Source of the DNA: Macrothele yani
Taxonomy: Eukaryota > Arthropoda > Arachnida > Araneae > Macrothelidae
Assembly (NCBI GenBank): GCA_039090855.1
Contig: CM077006.1
Location: 46,509,336 to 46,573,335, forward strand
Length of the DNA: 64,000 nt
Reading direction: 5' to 3'
Below, in pieces: positions 52,918-63,949 of the stretch; position 1 is the stretch's first letter; every line of letters begins with the position of its first letter. Below the pieces are notes generated by a model. It was not told where the DNA came from. It searched no databases and worked only from the letters and a program-made list of their open reading frames with translations. The position numbers were made by a program, and so were the translations under genes.

Positions 52918-52973
52918 CACGTTCAACAATACTGTCATTAATTTCAAGTAATGACAGTATTATTGAACGTGTA
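52918..52973. repeat. 24-bp hairpin at Harbinger right end
   Basis: ACACGTTCAACAATACTGTC and ATTA faces its inverse at 52950-52973 with one mismatch and an 8-bp loop. The terminal repeat sequence is therefore present twice, inverted, at this end. Confidence 0.9.
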
Positions 52974-52983
52974 AAGTCCGCTG

Positions 52984-53448
52984 TAGAGATTCTATGAAGG
53001 AGTATTCCTCTTAATATGTCTTTTCCTGTCATAAAACGTTGAATAAGTAACAAAAAATGCACCGTTAATTGCTCACACAAATCATTAACTTGTCTTCAAT
53101 ATCGCGCGGGTGCGGTTACTGAATATATACTCGCCCAATGAAAAAAACACCCCACAGAGCCTCAGTGTGATTTTAAAAAATAACTGTTAAGGCACAATTT
53201 TTTGCATAACTTAGTAAAAAAGCTGACCCGTTAAACTACATTTCACCTTCCATCGGGTTCATCACTTCCTTCGTGTCCGAACCCAGCCCAATCAGTGCAA
53301 AATATCAAACCATAAATATTTACATCAATTTAATAATTTGTAAAAGCTCATGTTTAAATGCATTGGTTTTGCCATTATGCAAAAGTAGTGTTTGTGCTAC
53401 CGCAAAAACTATCTATGCTACTGCTATTCGTGCTACTGCATAAAACTA
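52984..53448. other. No gene seen
   Basis: AT-rich spacer between the Harbinger and the next Tc1. Confidence 0.5.
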
Positions 53449-54986
53449 CACCGGAGTGCAAAAATTAAGGACGAAGAGGAGAAATTAGCATAACAGCGGA
53501 ACGAGCAGGCAGAACGGACCGAAAGACCACTCAGGAGATAGACTAGGGTCCGGTACGGTAGGGCATGCGCATATATGCAGCACAACGTAGGGGGGAAGTG
53601 TCGGAAGGGTATAAAGCACACGGGCGGTGTACGCTCAGCAATTCGGTGAAAGCTATTGCACGTTGTACATTGGTTTAAACGACGTCGAGTTACTGCCACC
53701 GTGTGATATGGCCAACAGGCAATCCAATAGACGACATCTGGATGACTTTACCCGAGGTCACGTCATTGGGAAGTTGGAAGAAGGTCGAAGTGTGACTAGT
53801 GTGGCCGAGGAGTTCGGGATCGCGCACAGCATCGTTTCACGAGCTTGGAGAGCATTTCAAACGACAGGAACAGCTGTCCGAGAGTTTAGCAGTGGTCGTA
53901 GACGAGCAACCACGACGGCGGAAGCCCGGTATATTGTCCTACAAGCGAGAAGAGACAGCGGGAGAAATCGCAAGGCACATGCAAGAGACAACTGGACGTC
54001 CGTTATCGCGTTTTACCGTGGCCAGGAGGTTGCACAAAAGTGGTTTTTTTGCACGACGACCAGTACGGTGTGTGCCATTAAGGCCTGCCAATCGGAGACG
54101 GCGGTTTCTGTGGTGCCAGGAACACAAGAACTGGACACATCAACAATGGGGTTGAGGTTTCTTTGCGGATGAGATCCGATTTAGTCTGACGAGCGATTCT
54201 GGACGTATACACATCTGGAGAGAGCAGGAAACACGCAATCACATCTCCAACATCACCGAAAGGGACCGGTTTGGAGGTGGCGGAGTTCTCGTTTGGGGCG
54301 GTATCATGCTTGGTAGCCGTACTGACCTCCACATCTTCCAAGAAGGTTCAGTCCCTGGTGTCTGCTATTGTACCTAGGTTCTCCTGCCTCACGTGCGTCT
54401 GTTTAGAGGTGTTGTGCGTCCTGAGTTCCTCTTCATCGACGACAACGCTACACCTCATCGTATAGTGGCTGTCGCAGAGCTGTTGGAGAGTGAAGATATT
54501 CAACGCATGGATTGGCCCGTAAGGTCCCCGGACCTAAATCCAATCGAACACGTGTGGGACCTTCTCGGGAGACGCTAGGCAGCACGTCACCAGCCGCCAG
54601 CAACGATTCCACAGCTGCGATTGGCTCTACAAGAAGAATGGGCCGCGATGCCTCAACAGCTCCTTGAAAGCCTCGTTCTCAGCATGGACAGACGTTGTAA
54701 GTCCTGCAACGCAGTCAGGGATGATCATATCCCCTACTAAAGACGATTTTTCTTGGCAGCCGCCTGTCACATGGACGTTTTTGTCTTCTGTCCAGTTGTA
54801 CTCGAAGCTACCTTTTCAATAAAGTGCCTTTGTATCCTTTGGATTCCTTGTTTGGACGGTTTTGCTCACTTGTCCCATATTCTTACATCTTAGGGATATT
54901 ATGGTATGATTGGAGTCGATGTGGATTACTTCTGCACGACGTTACATTCGAAAAACCGTCGCGTCCTTAATTTTTGCACGCCAGTG
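53449..54986 (+). mobile_element. Tc1-like transposon with TA duplications
   Basis: The left end CACCGGAGTGCAAAAATTAA then GGACG pairs with the right end (CGTCCTTAATTTTTGCACGC then CAGTG). TAs lie at 53447-53448 and 54987-54988. Length is 1538 bp. Confidence 0.93.
53708..54740 (+). pseudogene. Tc1-like transposase pseudogene (full span)
   Basis: The N terminus is MANRQSNRRHLDDFTRGHVI then EEGRSVTSVAEEFGIAHSIV (HTH). A frame change near 53950 gives IARHMQETTGRPLSRFTVAR and RRRRFLWCQEHKNWTHQQWG then a stop. Next come FADEIRFSLTSDSGRIHIWR (first D; usually DESRF, here DEIRF) and GVLVWGGIM. A further frameshift gives FLFIDDNATPHRIVAVAELL (second D) and SPDLNPIEHVWDLLGRR (E) followed by a stop. 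The tail extends to the TAA near 54738 (RRCKSCNAVRDDHIPY). An ATG at 53627 is in frame but the family starts at the MAN methionine. All catalytic residues are present, with two or three frameshifts and two stops. Confidence 0.9.
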
Positions 54987-55119
54987 TATGATTTATTATT
55001 CATCATCATCATATCACTAAGCTGTCCCCTGAGATTCAGAAGTTTTAGAAGTTTGTTCCACAAAGAAAGACAATCCGCCAGATAAATGTTTAACTGATTA
55101 TTTATTTACTGTTGCCGTA

Positions 55120-56170
55120 TCAAACGTCTTCATTTACAGCGATCTTGACACACAGCTCGAGTTTTACCGACGTCCATCACACGACGTACACAAGACCTTC
55201 TATACTTTATACTCATAAACGTTTTCTTGTGCAAACATTTCTGAATCTGGTTCTCCAATGATTTCCTTGGCCTTCCTCTAGCTTTCTTTGCTGCTACGTG
55301 GGCAGAAAATGTTTTCACAGTAAGCATCTCATCACTCATTCTTTCAATATGCCAAAATCACCTAAGAATATTAGTCTCCACCTTACTAACAACATTTTGC
55401 CTCACATTACACATCTGCAACACATATTCATTCCTTACATGATCAGAGAGTGTCATGCTACAAACCCCCAGTAAATAACGCATCTCTGCTGCTCACAAAC
55501 GACTCCAATGTCTCTTCTGCAGAACCCAGGTTTCATTCACTGCCATACATTAGAGAAGGAACAACTAAACTTTCATGCGCAACCATTCGGGACTTTCTTG
55601 AGAACCCATCATTCCTGTGAAATCCTCCTAAGGCAGCTATTGTTTTTATGTGGAGGTTTAACGACCACCGTGAGCAACTCAGTAGGCTATAAGCAGTCGC
55701 CCGTCCCTAATTTAGGGACACTGGCTCCAGGGACGGGAGAGAGCCAGTGCCGTAAGACCAGCACAACATCCATGCCTCACCGGGATCCGAACCTGGGCCC
55801 ATCTTGGACGAATGATAAAAAGCCATCGCTTAGACCCCTGTGCCACCGGGGCGGCAAGGCAGCTATGACTTTCAATGAAGAATTCACTGGCCTACTAATT
55901 TCGCCATCTAATTTGTTCTCTCTGTCAAACATGCTTCCTAAATACACAAACTCATTCACTCGGTCAATCACTGTGCCATTTAGACTTATCTTGCATTCAG
56001 TAGTAACAGTTCCTCCTTCAAAAACCACAACTTTGGTTTTTCCTTTATTTATACTCAGTTTGAATTTCACAGAAACTTCGTACATCCGGGACAACATACT
56101 CTGCAACTCACTTTTGTTCTCTGTCAACAGGACTGCATCTCATCAGCATACAGCAATCTGCACACACGGA
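55120..56170 (-). pseudogene. LINE reverse transcriptase C-terminal region
   Basis: Reading from 56170 on the minus strand, YADE-like text (the YADD active site, shifted) is followed by ENKSELQSMLSRMYEVSVKF, LSINKGKTKVVVFEGG, EFVYLGSMFDRENKLDGEIS and RPVNSSLKV. The SINE at 55641-55855 interrupts the frame. Beyond it come MYGSETWVLQKRHW, AAEMRYLLGV and finally RMSDEMLTVKTFSAHVAAKK, then RGRPRKSLENQIQ. This is the thumb and C-terminal tail of an RT from a LINE lineage distinct from the RTE copies at 57750-63612. Endonuclease and palm are missing, as expected for 5' truncation. Confidence 0.85.
55641..55855 (-). repeat. SINE family 1 with 11-bp TSD inside the LINE
   Basis: Full-length minus-strand SINE. 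The target AAGGCAGCTAT is duplicated at 55630-55640 and 55856-55866. Body GACCACCGTGAGCAACTCAG and head CACCGGGGCGGC are well preserved. An 11-bp duplication and a short T-rich tail fit LINE-driven insertion. Confidence 0.93.
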
Positions 56171-56399
56171 TATTACCAAGACTTTTATTACTATTTCTAA
56201 TTTATCTTATGGAAAGACAAAACACAGTAATATCTGAATGGTGTGCATAGAAAAGGATACGAATAATAACTATGATAAATTGGCTTCGAACAGTAAATTA
56301 AACTGTAGTTTTGCGAAAGTTTCGAATAGAGAGAGAACTTAAAGAAGGGCCAAGGTCCTACCACCTGCGCTGCTTTTCAGTGTATGGTAAGGCGATTTG

Positions 56400-57340
56400 A
56401 AAAAAAACTGGAAGTTTGCTGGATCACTCGCACCCGACGCAGGAGACCAATTTTAAGGAGTCCTGTTCGAATGCTGTGGCATTTCAAATGAGCGAACTAG
56501 CATCCCATACAAGTAGTGGAACAATAAGTGCTCGTGAAGCCGCAAGACGTTTGGGCATACCGAGGGCATCGGTAAATCATTTCCTTCAGATTGTGATAAA
56601 CCTGTACCCATACAAACTGCAAACTTTACACCAGCTGTTACCGGCGGATATCGTACAACACTTCTGGTGGAATTTACCAGATGGATTCTGGCTAAGACTA
56701 CTGAGGATCCTCATTGGTTATTAAATTTGTTGTGTACAAACGAAGCTCATTTTTCGATACATACGGGTCTGTCAACACTCGTAATTGTTTGATATGGGCA
56801 CAAGATAATTTCAGATAAACCACTATATTCACCAGGAGCTACGATGTTGTGTGTATTCACTGCATCCGTCATTCTTAGGTTTTTTTACTTTTAGGAACAG
56901 TGCTCTAGAAACGGCTGGAAGTCTTGCTCAGTAAATGCCCAACACTTACTGAAACTTTTGTGTGAAAACATGATACCATGTCCTCAAGAACAAAATCTGT
57001 TTCACACAGTCACGTTTATACAGAGTGGTAAGCCATCTCACGTCGCATCTCCAGTAAAGAACTTTCTTGTCACCACATTTGGGGCAGAAAGACTAAACGG
57101 TAGGCACTGCAGCATCCCATGGTCACCTTGGTCTCCTGATCTGACACCAGTGGATTTCTGGTTGTGGGGTTATTTAAAGTCCAGAGTGTACCAGATAAGA
57201 AATCCACATTGGGATAACTGAAAGAAGCCATTCGCTGTAACGTCTGTTGCATTCACCCGGACATGCTACATTCGGAGGTCACTGGAGTTGTCACACGCTT
57301 GAATGCCATAATACCTTTTGATGGAGGACGTGTTGAATAA
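56400..57340 (+). pseudogene. Mariner-superfamily transposase pseudogene (WGYLK type)
   Basis: The HTH part reads SSGTISAREAARRLGIPRAS then VNHFLQIVINLYPYKLQTLH. The first catalytic region is CTNEAHFSIHTG (SDEAHF in relatives). The end block is IPWSPWSPDLTPVDFWLWGY then LKSRVYQIRNP, and the last part is HPDMLHSEVTGVVTRLNAII. The DFFLWGYLKSKVY signature and LYPYKLQ place it in the arthropod lineage that usually carries a DUF4817-type N terminus, as in the deletion derivative at 26888-27862. Many frameshifts separate the blocks. TIRs were not identified. Confidence 0.8.
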
Positions 57341-57682
57341 TTTCTGTTGTGATAGTGTCACCAAATTAATGTAACGTAAGTCTTTTCATTGAAATTTCCT
57401 CTATCTACAAACTCTTTAGCCGCTATCGCCCTCTATCGGTGAATATTTGAACCAAAAGTTTTCCCGTTTCCAAACAAAATCTTCCAACTGTCTGTTGCTT
57501 TTCGTGCAAACCGCACAGTAATATACGCATTTGTTATTTTGTTATTAAGTTTTAAAATTTAAACGGACTTTTGAGCCACCCTGTACATATCAGTCAAGTT
57601 CACTTATGATCTCGTTAATGTTACAAAATAACTGAATAAAACAGTGTATAAATGAGGTTACTTCAGAAATGTTATCTTTTTT

Positions 57683-57733
57683 CGTGTCGACCAAGGTTTT
57701 GCTGGGCTCCCACACAGCTTCTTCGAGGAGAAT
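57683..57733 (-). ncRNA. Degenerate hammerhead-like remnant C
   Basis: The minus strand reads CCTCGAAGAAGCTGTGTGG, GAGCCCAGCAAAACCTTGGT, CGACACG. It aligns in order with hammerhead candidate B (CCTGATGAAGCTAGG, CCAGCGAAACCATGGTCGGC). The core is broken (CTCGAAGA for CTGATGA, CAAA for GAAA). It indicates an older copy of the same small family. Confidence 0.5.
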
Positions 57734-57749
57734 AGCACGTTATTAAATA

Positions 57750-59388
57750 CATATATCATCATCATTGTCAACTATTATCAGTTCATTGCTGTATGAAGGT
57801 CTCCCCAAGTTTCTTCCACAACTGTCTGTCTTGAGCTTCTCTCTTCCATGTTACTCCGGCATGTTTTCGAATTTCATCCATCCATGTCTCATGTGGTCTT
57901 CTTCTGGGTCTTTTTCTATCCCTCGGTATAAAGTCTGTGGTACGTTCTTCTGGCAACATGTCCAGCCCATTGCCATTTCTAGGATTTTACTCTGATCACG
58001 ATGTCTTCCACTCTTTTCATTTTTCTTATCCATGAGTTCCTTATCTTATCTTTCTTGGTTACACCTCGCACGCATATCCCCATGCTTTTACAGTTGACTG
58101 CAGCCTTTGAACGTCATTTTCAGTTAAGGTCCATGTCCCTGCTCCATATGTAAGAACTGGAATGATGCATTGATTAAACATTTTTCTTTTGAGACATAAT
58201 GGCATATTTCTCTTGAAAATTGTACTGTTTCTTCCAAAAGCTCTCCAACCAAGTTTTATACGCCGATTAATTTTCTCATCAATGTGACCTTTGCTTCATA
58301 TCTACTGCCCAAGGTAAATGCAGGTATCGGGTACCTCGAGCTTTTCCGCATCGGTTGATAAATTTTCATTCCTTGTAAAAGCATTGTACATCAGTTTTGT
58401 GTTCTGAAAGTTCATTTTTAATCCCACTTCTTTACTCTTGTCAGTACGTTCCTGGATGATACCCTGCAGCTCTGAAAGGGAAGTTGCAAAAATTATTACG
58501 TCATCAGCAAGACGAAGATGAGTTAAATAATCTTCGTTAATCTTTATTCCTATGTTTTACCAGTTCAATGATTGAAAGATATTTTGCAATGTGGCATTGA
58601 AGAGTTTGGGATATTATGTGTCACCTTGTCTCACTCCCTTTCGAATTTTTATTGGTGCTGTATCCTCAAATAGCCGAAACTTTGCACCTGCTTTTTCAAA
58701 GAAGTTATTATTAATGCTAATGTAATCATTTTCAATACCGCAGGATTTCAAAGCCATTGTAACTGCTGATGGTTTCACAAAATCAGGGACCTTCTCATAA
58801 TCAGTAAAAGCCATGCATAATAAGAGTTCATACTCCCTAGTTCTTTCGTTTAGTTTTCTCAATACATGGGTATGATCTATGGTGCTGTAGCCACTTCTGA
58901 ATCCAGCTTGTTCTCTTGGTTGAGCCATGTCCAATATTACCTTCAAGCGATGTGAAGAAACCTTAGTGAAGATAAAAACCACTGAAAGGAGGCTGATGGG
59001 CCTGTAGTTTCTGAGATCCTCACTGTCGTCTTCTTTATGTAGCAGGATCATTGTAGCATTGCTCCAATTCTCAGGAATCTTTCCTTCATTGAGATATCTA
59101 GTGAAAACTTGGGCTAGTGTAGTTTCTGTTTCTCCACTTGCTTTTTGTATACTGTTCACTGTAATTCCATCTTCTCCTGGAGCTTTTCCCCGTTTTAGGT
59201 TCTTAATTGCATGTGAAACTTCTGCCGAGAGCATTAGAGGAACTTTGGTGCTGGTACCTTTCTTAATGACTGGAATAGTTGTATCATCTCTTTTATACAG
59301 TTTTGAGTAGAAATCTTTCACCTTTGTTAAGATTTCATCTCTATATCTTGTTACAGAACCATCTTCTTTTCTGAGATACTCACAGTTG
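57750..59388 (-). pseudogene. RTE-type LINE, 5'-truncated, minus strand
   Basis: Starts near 59388 with YLRKEDGSVTRYRDEILTKV. The RT frame 58614-59321 is open for 235 codons: LKRGKAPGEDGITVNSIQKA, MILLHKEDDSEDLRNYRPIS, REQAGFRSGYSTIDH, CMAFTDYEKVPDFVKPSAVT and RKGVRQGDT. It then stops just before the catalytic FADD region, which continues in other frames down to 58500. The C terminus is recognisable around 57850-58030 (WTCCQKNVPQTLYRGIEKDP). The 3' end has an ATC/GAT triplet tail near 57750, typical of RTE elements. The copy is about 85-90 per cent similar by eye to the plus-strand copy at 60660-63612, and its 5' end is cut by the Tc1 at 59391. Confidence 0.9.
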
Positions 59389-59408
59389 TATCAGAATAAT
59401 ATGATCAC

Positions 59409-60500
59409 TTACCTAATAATGGGAATAACCACCCTTGGCCCGGATACCAGCGACGAGACGGCGTGGCATGGACGCAGTGAGGCCCTGACACACGTGCCCA
59501 TTCGGACTGCAGCAGAGCACGGAAGTCCCGCTAACGATGCTGTTGTGGGTTGGCGCGTCGAACCTGCCGATCCAAATGGTCCTACAAGTGCTCTATGGGA
59601 TTGAAGTTGGGCGATTTCTCCGGCCAAAGGAGAACGGGAACATCGCTGTCGTGTTCCTGAAACTAGACACACACCCCTTAGCGACGTGGCACGGCGCATT
59701 GTCCTGTTGGTAAACACCATAACCATCAGGGTAAACGTCCAACATGAAGGGATGTATTTGGCCAGAGATGATAGACAGGTAGCTATTGGCATTCAGGAAG
59801 CCATCCAGTAGAACCAGCGGTCTCGTGTCGTACCAGCAAAATATCCCATCCCCCAGACATGACATTACCACCGCAGGCTTGTACTTGACCGACAAGCATA
59901 TCCGAATGTTGTATCTTGTGCGTCTGACGCCGTATAAAAAATGAGGTTTCTACTCCACAGAAGTGACGGCGTGCCGTATCCACGCCGTCACTTCTGTGGC
60001 GTAGAAACCTCCTTTCGTCGGAGAAGGCAACCCATTTCCACTTTTCTACTGCCCAATGATGGTAGTCCCATGCGAAACTACAGGCGTCGTTGCCTATGGA
60101 CCTGGGTTAACATAGGCGCCTTGACGCAGCGTCGATTCCGAAGATGCATGCGTAACAGGGTTCGCTCTACTGTTATCAGGGACACGTACCTTGGTGCCTC
60201 AGTGTTCATTTACGTGGTCAATTGCTACACTGTTGCGTGTCGATTGCTCTCTTACAAGTCAACAGAGGCGACGTTCTCCTCTGGGGTCGATGGCCTTAGG
60301 GACTGCACAGTTATGACATCAGGAGGTACTCGGTGTGCCAGAGGTACATTCTTGGTACCATCCTTACTACAGCACCTCGCAAACAGCCCATGAAGTCTGC
60401 TGTTTTTGAGATGCTTCCACCTTTGGCGCTGTAGCCGATGATCATTCCTTTTTGAAAGTCCGTCAAATCACTACCTCTGCGCATTGTGCTTACGTCACGC
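59409..60500 (-). pseudogene. Tc1-like transposase pseudogene with inverted duplication
   Basis: The N terminus is near 60490: MRRGSDLTDFQKGMIIGYSA then KGGSISKTADFMGC (HTH). The middle is scrambled by a 31-bp inverted duplication (59943-60011). The second catalytic block is YPDGYGVYQQDNAPCHVAKG at about 59650-59730. The C terminus (59409-59600) is in another frame, the SPDLNPIEHLWD equivalent being recovered as a frame-shifted segment around 59570-59610. The first aspartate block is at the damaged site around 60010-60040 (WVAFSDERRF-like). Not functional. Confidence 0.82.
59943..60011. repeat. 31-bp hairpin inside Tc1 pseudogene
   Basis: GAGGTTTCTACTCCACAGAA and following (59943-59973) faces its inverse at 59981-60011 with one mismatch and a 7-bp loop. 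The right arm is the original coding sequence and the left arm the inverted copy. Confidence 0.92.
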
Positions 60501-60659
60501 ACTATGGCACATCTGTCCTGGCCGGGCACTTATATCTCCGTGAGGTCGACCTTGTCACGTGCACTCTGACGCGTTTGGACGGGTACAGGGTGATTCCGGG
60601 GGTGGTCACATTATTCTGATACGGCTGTGTGTGTATATATATATATGGGATGTAAGGTC

Positions 60660-63612
60660 AGGTGATGCGTAACATCACAGCCTCTCCTTGACAAATGTCA
60701 ACTCTGCCTTCTCGTGGTGCATCCTGTTCCCACTAAAGGGGCTCTGACGACCGCCAATAGCGGTATAACTATACCATCTGCATTAGAGAAATTGCTATCC
60801 CACACTCATCAACCCGCATGACCAGCGTGGTGAGTTATGGCCAAACCCCTCCAAAATGACTCCACAACTTAAATGTTGGCCCTCAGCCTCCGGCCGTTGG
60901 AATGTACCTGGCCAAGGCAGCGGCCAGTGCAACATGAAGGCAGGGGATGCTAAGAATCCCCGGAGGACCGGACTAGGCTGCCATCTGATGCTGACCTTGG
61001 CTACGTATAATGGACGCTCCCTATCTTCTCATTCAAGACTTCTTGAATTGGAAGAGGAACTACAAAAAATCAAGTGGGACATCGTCGGGGCTAAGTGAGG
61101 TAAGAAGAAAAGGAGAAGATCTCATTGAACTGAAAAGTGGACATCTCTTCTACTATCGTGGAACAGATACTGGCAGAACTAGTGGTGTTGGATTTATAAT
61201 AAACAAGAGACTGAAGGATAAAGTTGTAGAAGTTGAAATTTCCTCTGACAGAGCGGCACGACTCGTTATCCAACTCTCGAGAAGATACAAGGCTCAGATT
61301 ATTCAAGCTTATGCACCCACCACAAGTCATCCTGAAGAAGAAATTGAAGAATTTTATGAGGAAATTCGGCATCTAAATAATAAAGGTAAGCAGCCCTTGA
61401 AGATAATTATGGGATATTTCAATGCAAAAATAGGGCAACGGCAACAGAATGAAACTTCAGTAGGTAAATTCGGTCACGGCAACAGAAACCAGCGTAGAAA
61501 TACTCTCGTTGAGTTTGCAGAGGCAGAAGGGTTTTTCATCTTGAACTCATTTTTCAAGAAAAAACCGCACAGGAAATGGACATAGAGACATCCAAATGGG
61601 ACGGACGACAAGTGAAATTGATTTTATTATGTGCAACAAAAAATTCGTCATAGAAGACTGCAGTGTGCTAAACAAGTTCAACACAGGTAGTGACCATAGA
61701 TTGGTGAGATGTAAGATGTACCTCAACTCTAAACTCGAACGTGCCAAGCTCATAAGACAAACAAAATGTATTGACATAACTTGAAAAACACCATAATACC
61801 TTCAAGTTGGAACTGAAGAACAGATTCTCTGCTTTAGAAGGCCTAACATCGGAAGAAGTGGATATTTCCGAAATTAACAGAAAAGTAACCAAAGCTCTTA
61901 TGGAAACAGCAACACAATTAGCTGTGTCTAAAAACAAGTTGCATGTGAACAAATTATCAGGAAAAAACAAAATGTTGATGCAAAAAGAAGAGAGATGAGG
62001 ACAACTAAAGAAGATGTGACTTCCAAAGTGGAATATATAGAGCTATGCAAGACAGTACGAAAAAGTGTCACTGAAGACGTAAGGAAATTCAACTGTGAAC
62101 TAGTGAGGAAAGCAATTGAAAACAACCAAAGCCTGAAGATAGCAGAATGGACATCTCAGTAAGGGAAGAAAACAGATTATGGCACTGAGAAAAGAAGATG
62201 ATTCTGTAACAAGAAATAGAGGCGAAATTTTGACAAGAGTGAAAGATTTCTACTCCAAATTATATGAAAGGGATGATACATGTACTCCAGACATCATGAA
62301 ATGTACCAGTACCAGAGTTCTTCCAGTCCTCCCAGCAGACGTTGCACATGCAATCAAGAACATGAAGCGGGGAAAAGCTCTAGGAGAAGAGGGAATTACT
62401 GTAGATATCATACAAGAAGCAAGTGCAGAAATCGAAACAGTACTCGCCCAAGTTTTCACTAGATGTCTTAATCAAGGGAAGATTCCTGAGGATTGGAGAA
62501 ACGCTACAATGATCCTGCTACATCAAAAAGGTGACATTGAGGATCTCAGGAACTACAGACCTATCAGCCTCCTATCAGTGGTTTATAAAATCTTCACTAA
62601 AGTTCTTTCACACCGTTTGAAGGTAACACTGGACATGGCTCAACCGAGAGAACAAGCTGGATTCAGGAGTGGCTACAGCACAATAGACCATATACACGTA
62701 TTGAGAGAACTAATTGAAAGAGCGAAGGAATATGAACTTCCATTGTGCATGGCTTTTATCGATTATGAAAAAGCCTTTGCTTCGGTGAAACCATCAGCAG
62801 TTACAATGGCTCTGAAATCCTGCGGTATTGAAGATGCATACAATAATATTATTAATAACATCTATGAAAATGCAAGTGCAAAGATTCGGATGTTTGAAAA
62901 TACAACACACATAAAAATTGGAAAGGGAGTGAGACAAGGTGACACCATATCTCCCAAGCTCTTCAATGCCACATTGGAAAATGTCTTTCAATCACTGAAC
63001 TGGGAAAACAAAGGGATAAAGTTTAATGGAGATTATCTAAACCACCTTCGTTTTGCTGATGACGTAGTCATTTTTGCAATTACCCCATCAGAGCTGCAGA
63101 TTATGATCCAGAAACTTGCTGACAAGAGTAAAGAAGTGAGTTGAAAATGAACTTTCAGAAGACAAAGTGATGTTCAATGCTTCTACAAGAAATGAAGATT
63201 TATCGATTGATTGGGAAAAGCTGGAGATAACAGACACGTACGTCTACCTTGGACAGCAGATATCAAGTGAGGGTCACATTGATGAAAAAATTAATCGGCG
63301 TACAAAACTTGCCTGGAGAGCTTTTGGAAGAAAGAGCATAATTTTCAAGAGCAATATGCCATTATGTCTTAAAAGAAAAGTGTTTGATCAATGCATCCTT
63401 CCAGTGCTTACGTATGGTGCAGAGAAGTGGACCTTAACTAAAAGAGACATACAAAGGCTGCAGACAACTCAAAGTAGCACGGAGAGGTGCATGCTTGGTG
63501 TAACCAGGAGAGATAACAAGAGGAACTCGTGGATCCGAAAAATGACAAGAGTGGAAGACATCATGATTAAAATTAAATCCCTGAAATGTCAATGGGCTGG
63601 ACATACTGTGTA
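60660..63612 (+). pseudogene. RTE-type LINE, almost full length
   Basis: The 5' UTR runs to about 60980. The endonuclease starts LTLATYNGRSLSSHSRLLEL, shifts frame near 61085, and continues LSEVRRKGEDLIELKSGHLF, RTSGVGFIINKRL, IQAYAPTTSHPEEEIEEFYE, MGYFNAKIG (GDFNAKIG in relatives, D to Y) and TGSDHRLVR (SDH catalytic end). The RT is 62179-63144, open for 321 codons: MKRGKALGEEGITVDIIQEA, NYRPISLLSVVYKIFTKVL, FRSGYSTIDHIHVLRELIER, MAFIDYEKAFASV and YLNHLRFADDVVIFA (catalytic FADD). Then TYVYLGQQISSEGHIDEKIN and LTYGAEKWTLTKRDIQRLQT lead to KCQWAGHTV, where the sequence stops, lacking the last ~60 residues. SINE family 3 follows directly. At least four frameshifts. Confidence 0.93.
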
Positions 63613-63619
63613 ACGTACC

Positions 63620-63925
63620 AGGAGATGCGACGTACCTGGCAGAAGGACGCACACGACATAAAGACAGATAGGAATCAGAATAAAACGTCCGCGTCGCTCA
63701 ATTGGTAGAATGACTTATTCCGGAATGAGGGGATCCGGGTTCGAATCCTGGCACGGATAAAAATGACGGAGAAATTTACTTCGTTATAATGGCGCCCGAA
63801 CTATCCGGATGACCCGACCGTTCAAATTCTCGCATTGGTGTGATGTTATTTCCACACCGCGAGATAGGAAAAATAAGAGAATCCCTTCTCCAGCACTTCG
63901 AAAAAAAAAAAAAAAAAGAAGAAAA
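63620..63925 (+). repeat. SINE family 3
   Basis: Leader GATGCGACGTACCTGGCAGA, a tRNA-like segment at 63687-63758 with B box GGGTTCGAATCCTGG, a body with GGCGCCCGAACTATCCGGAT, and a long A tail (63901-63917). It abuts the truncated RTE 3' end, which suggests that the SINE shares or captured that 3' end, or inserted there. Confidence 0.88.
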
Positions 63926-63949
63926 TAAGGGGGAGATGATGTAACGTAC

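Larger units (their letters stand above)
50755..52983 (+). mobile_element. PIF/Harbinger-like element interrupted by a mariner
   Basis: The left end GCGGACCTTACACGTTCAAT and AATACTGTCATT is repeated inverted at 52950-52983 (AATGACAGTATTATTGAACG, TGTAAAGTCCGC). The TIRs are about 32 bp with one difference. The N terminus of a HARBI1-like protein lies inside. The mariner at 51165-52406 occupies the centre. A clear 3-bp duplication cannot be fixed. Confidence 0.8.
59391..60619 (-). mobile_element. Tc1-like transposon with TA duplications
   Basis: The left TCAGAATAATATGATCAC and the right end (GTGGTCACATTATTCTGA) are inverted repeats. TAs lie at 59389-59390 and 60620-60621. Length is 1229 bp. 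The terminal text matches the truncated element at 4452. Confidence 0.9.

Noticed and set aside
53708..54740. An active Tc1 transposase
   Set aside because: All catalytic residues are present, but several frameshifts and stops separate the blocks.
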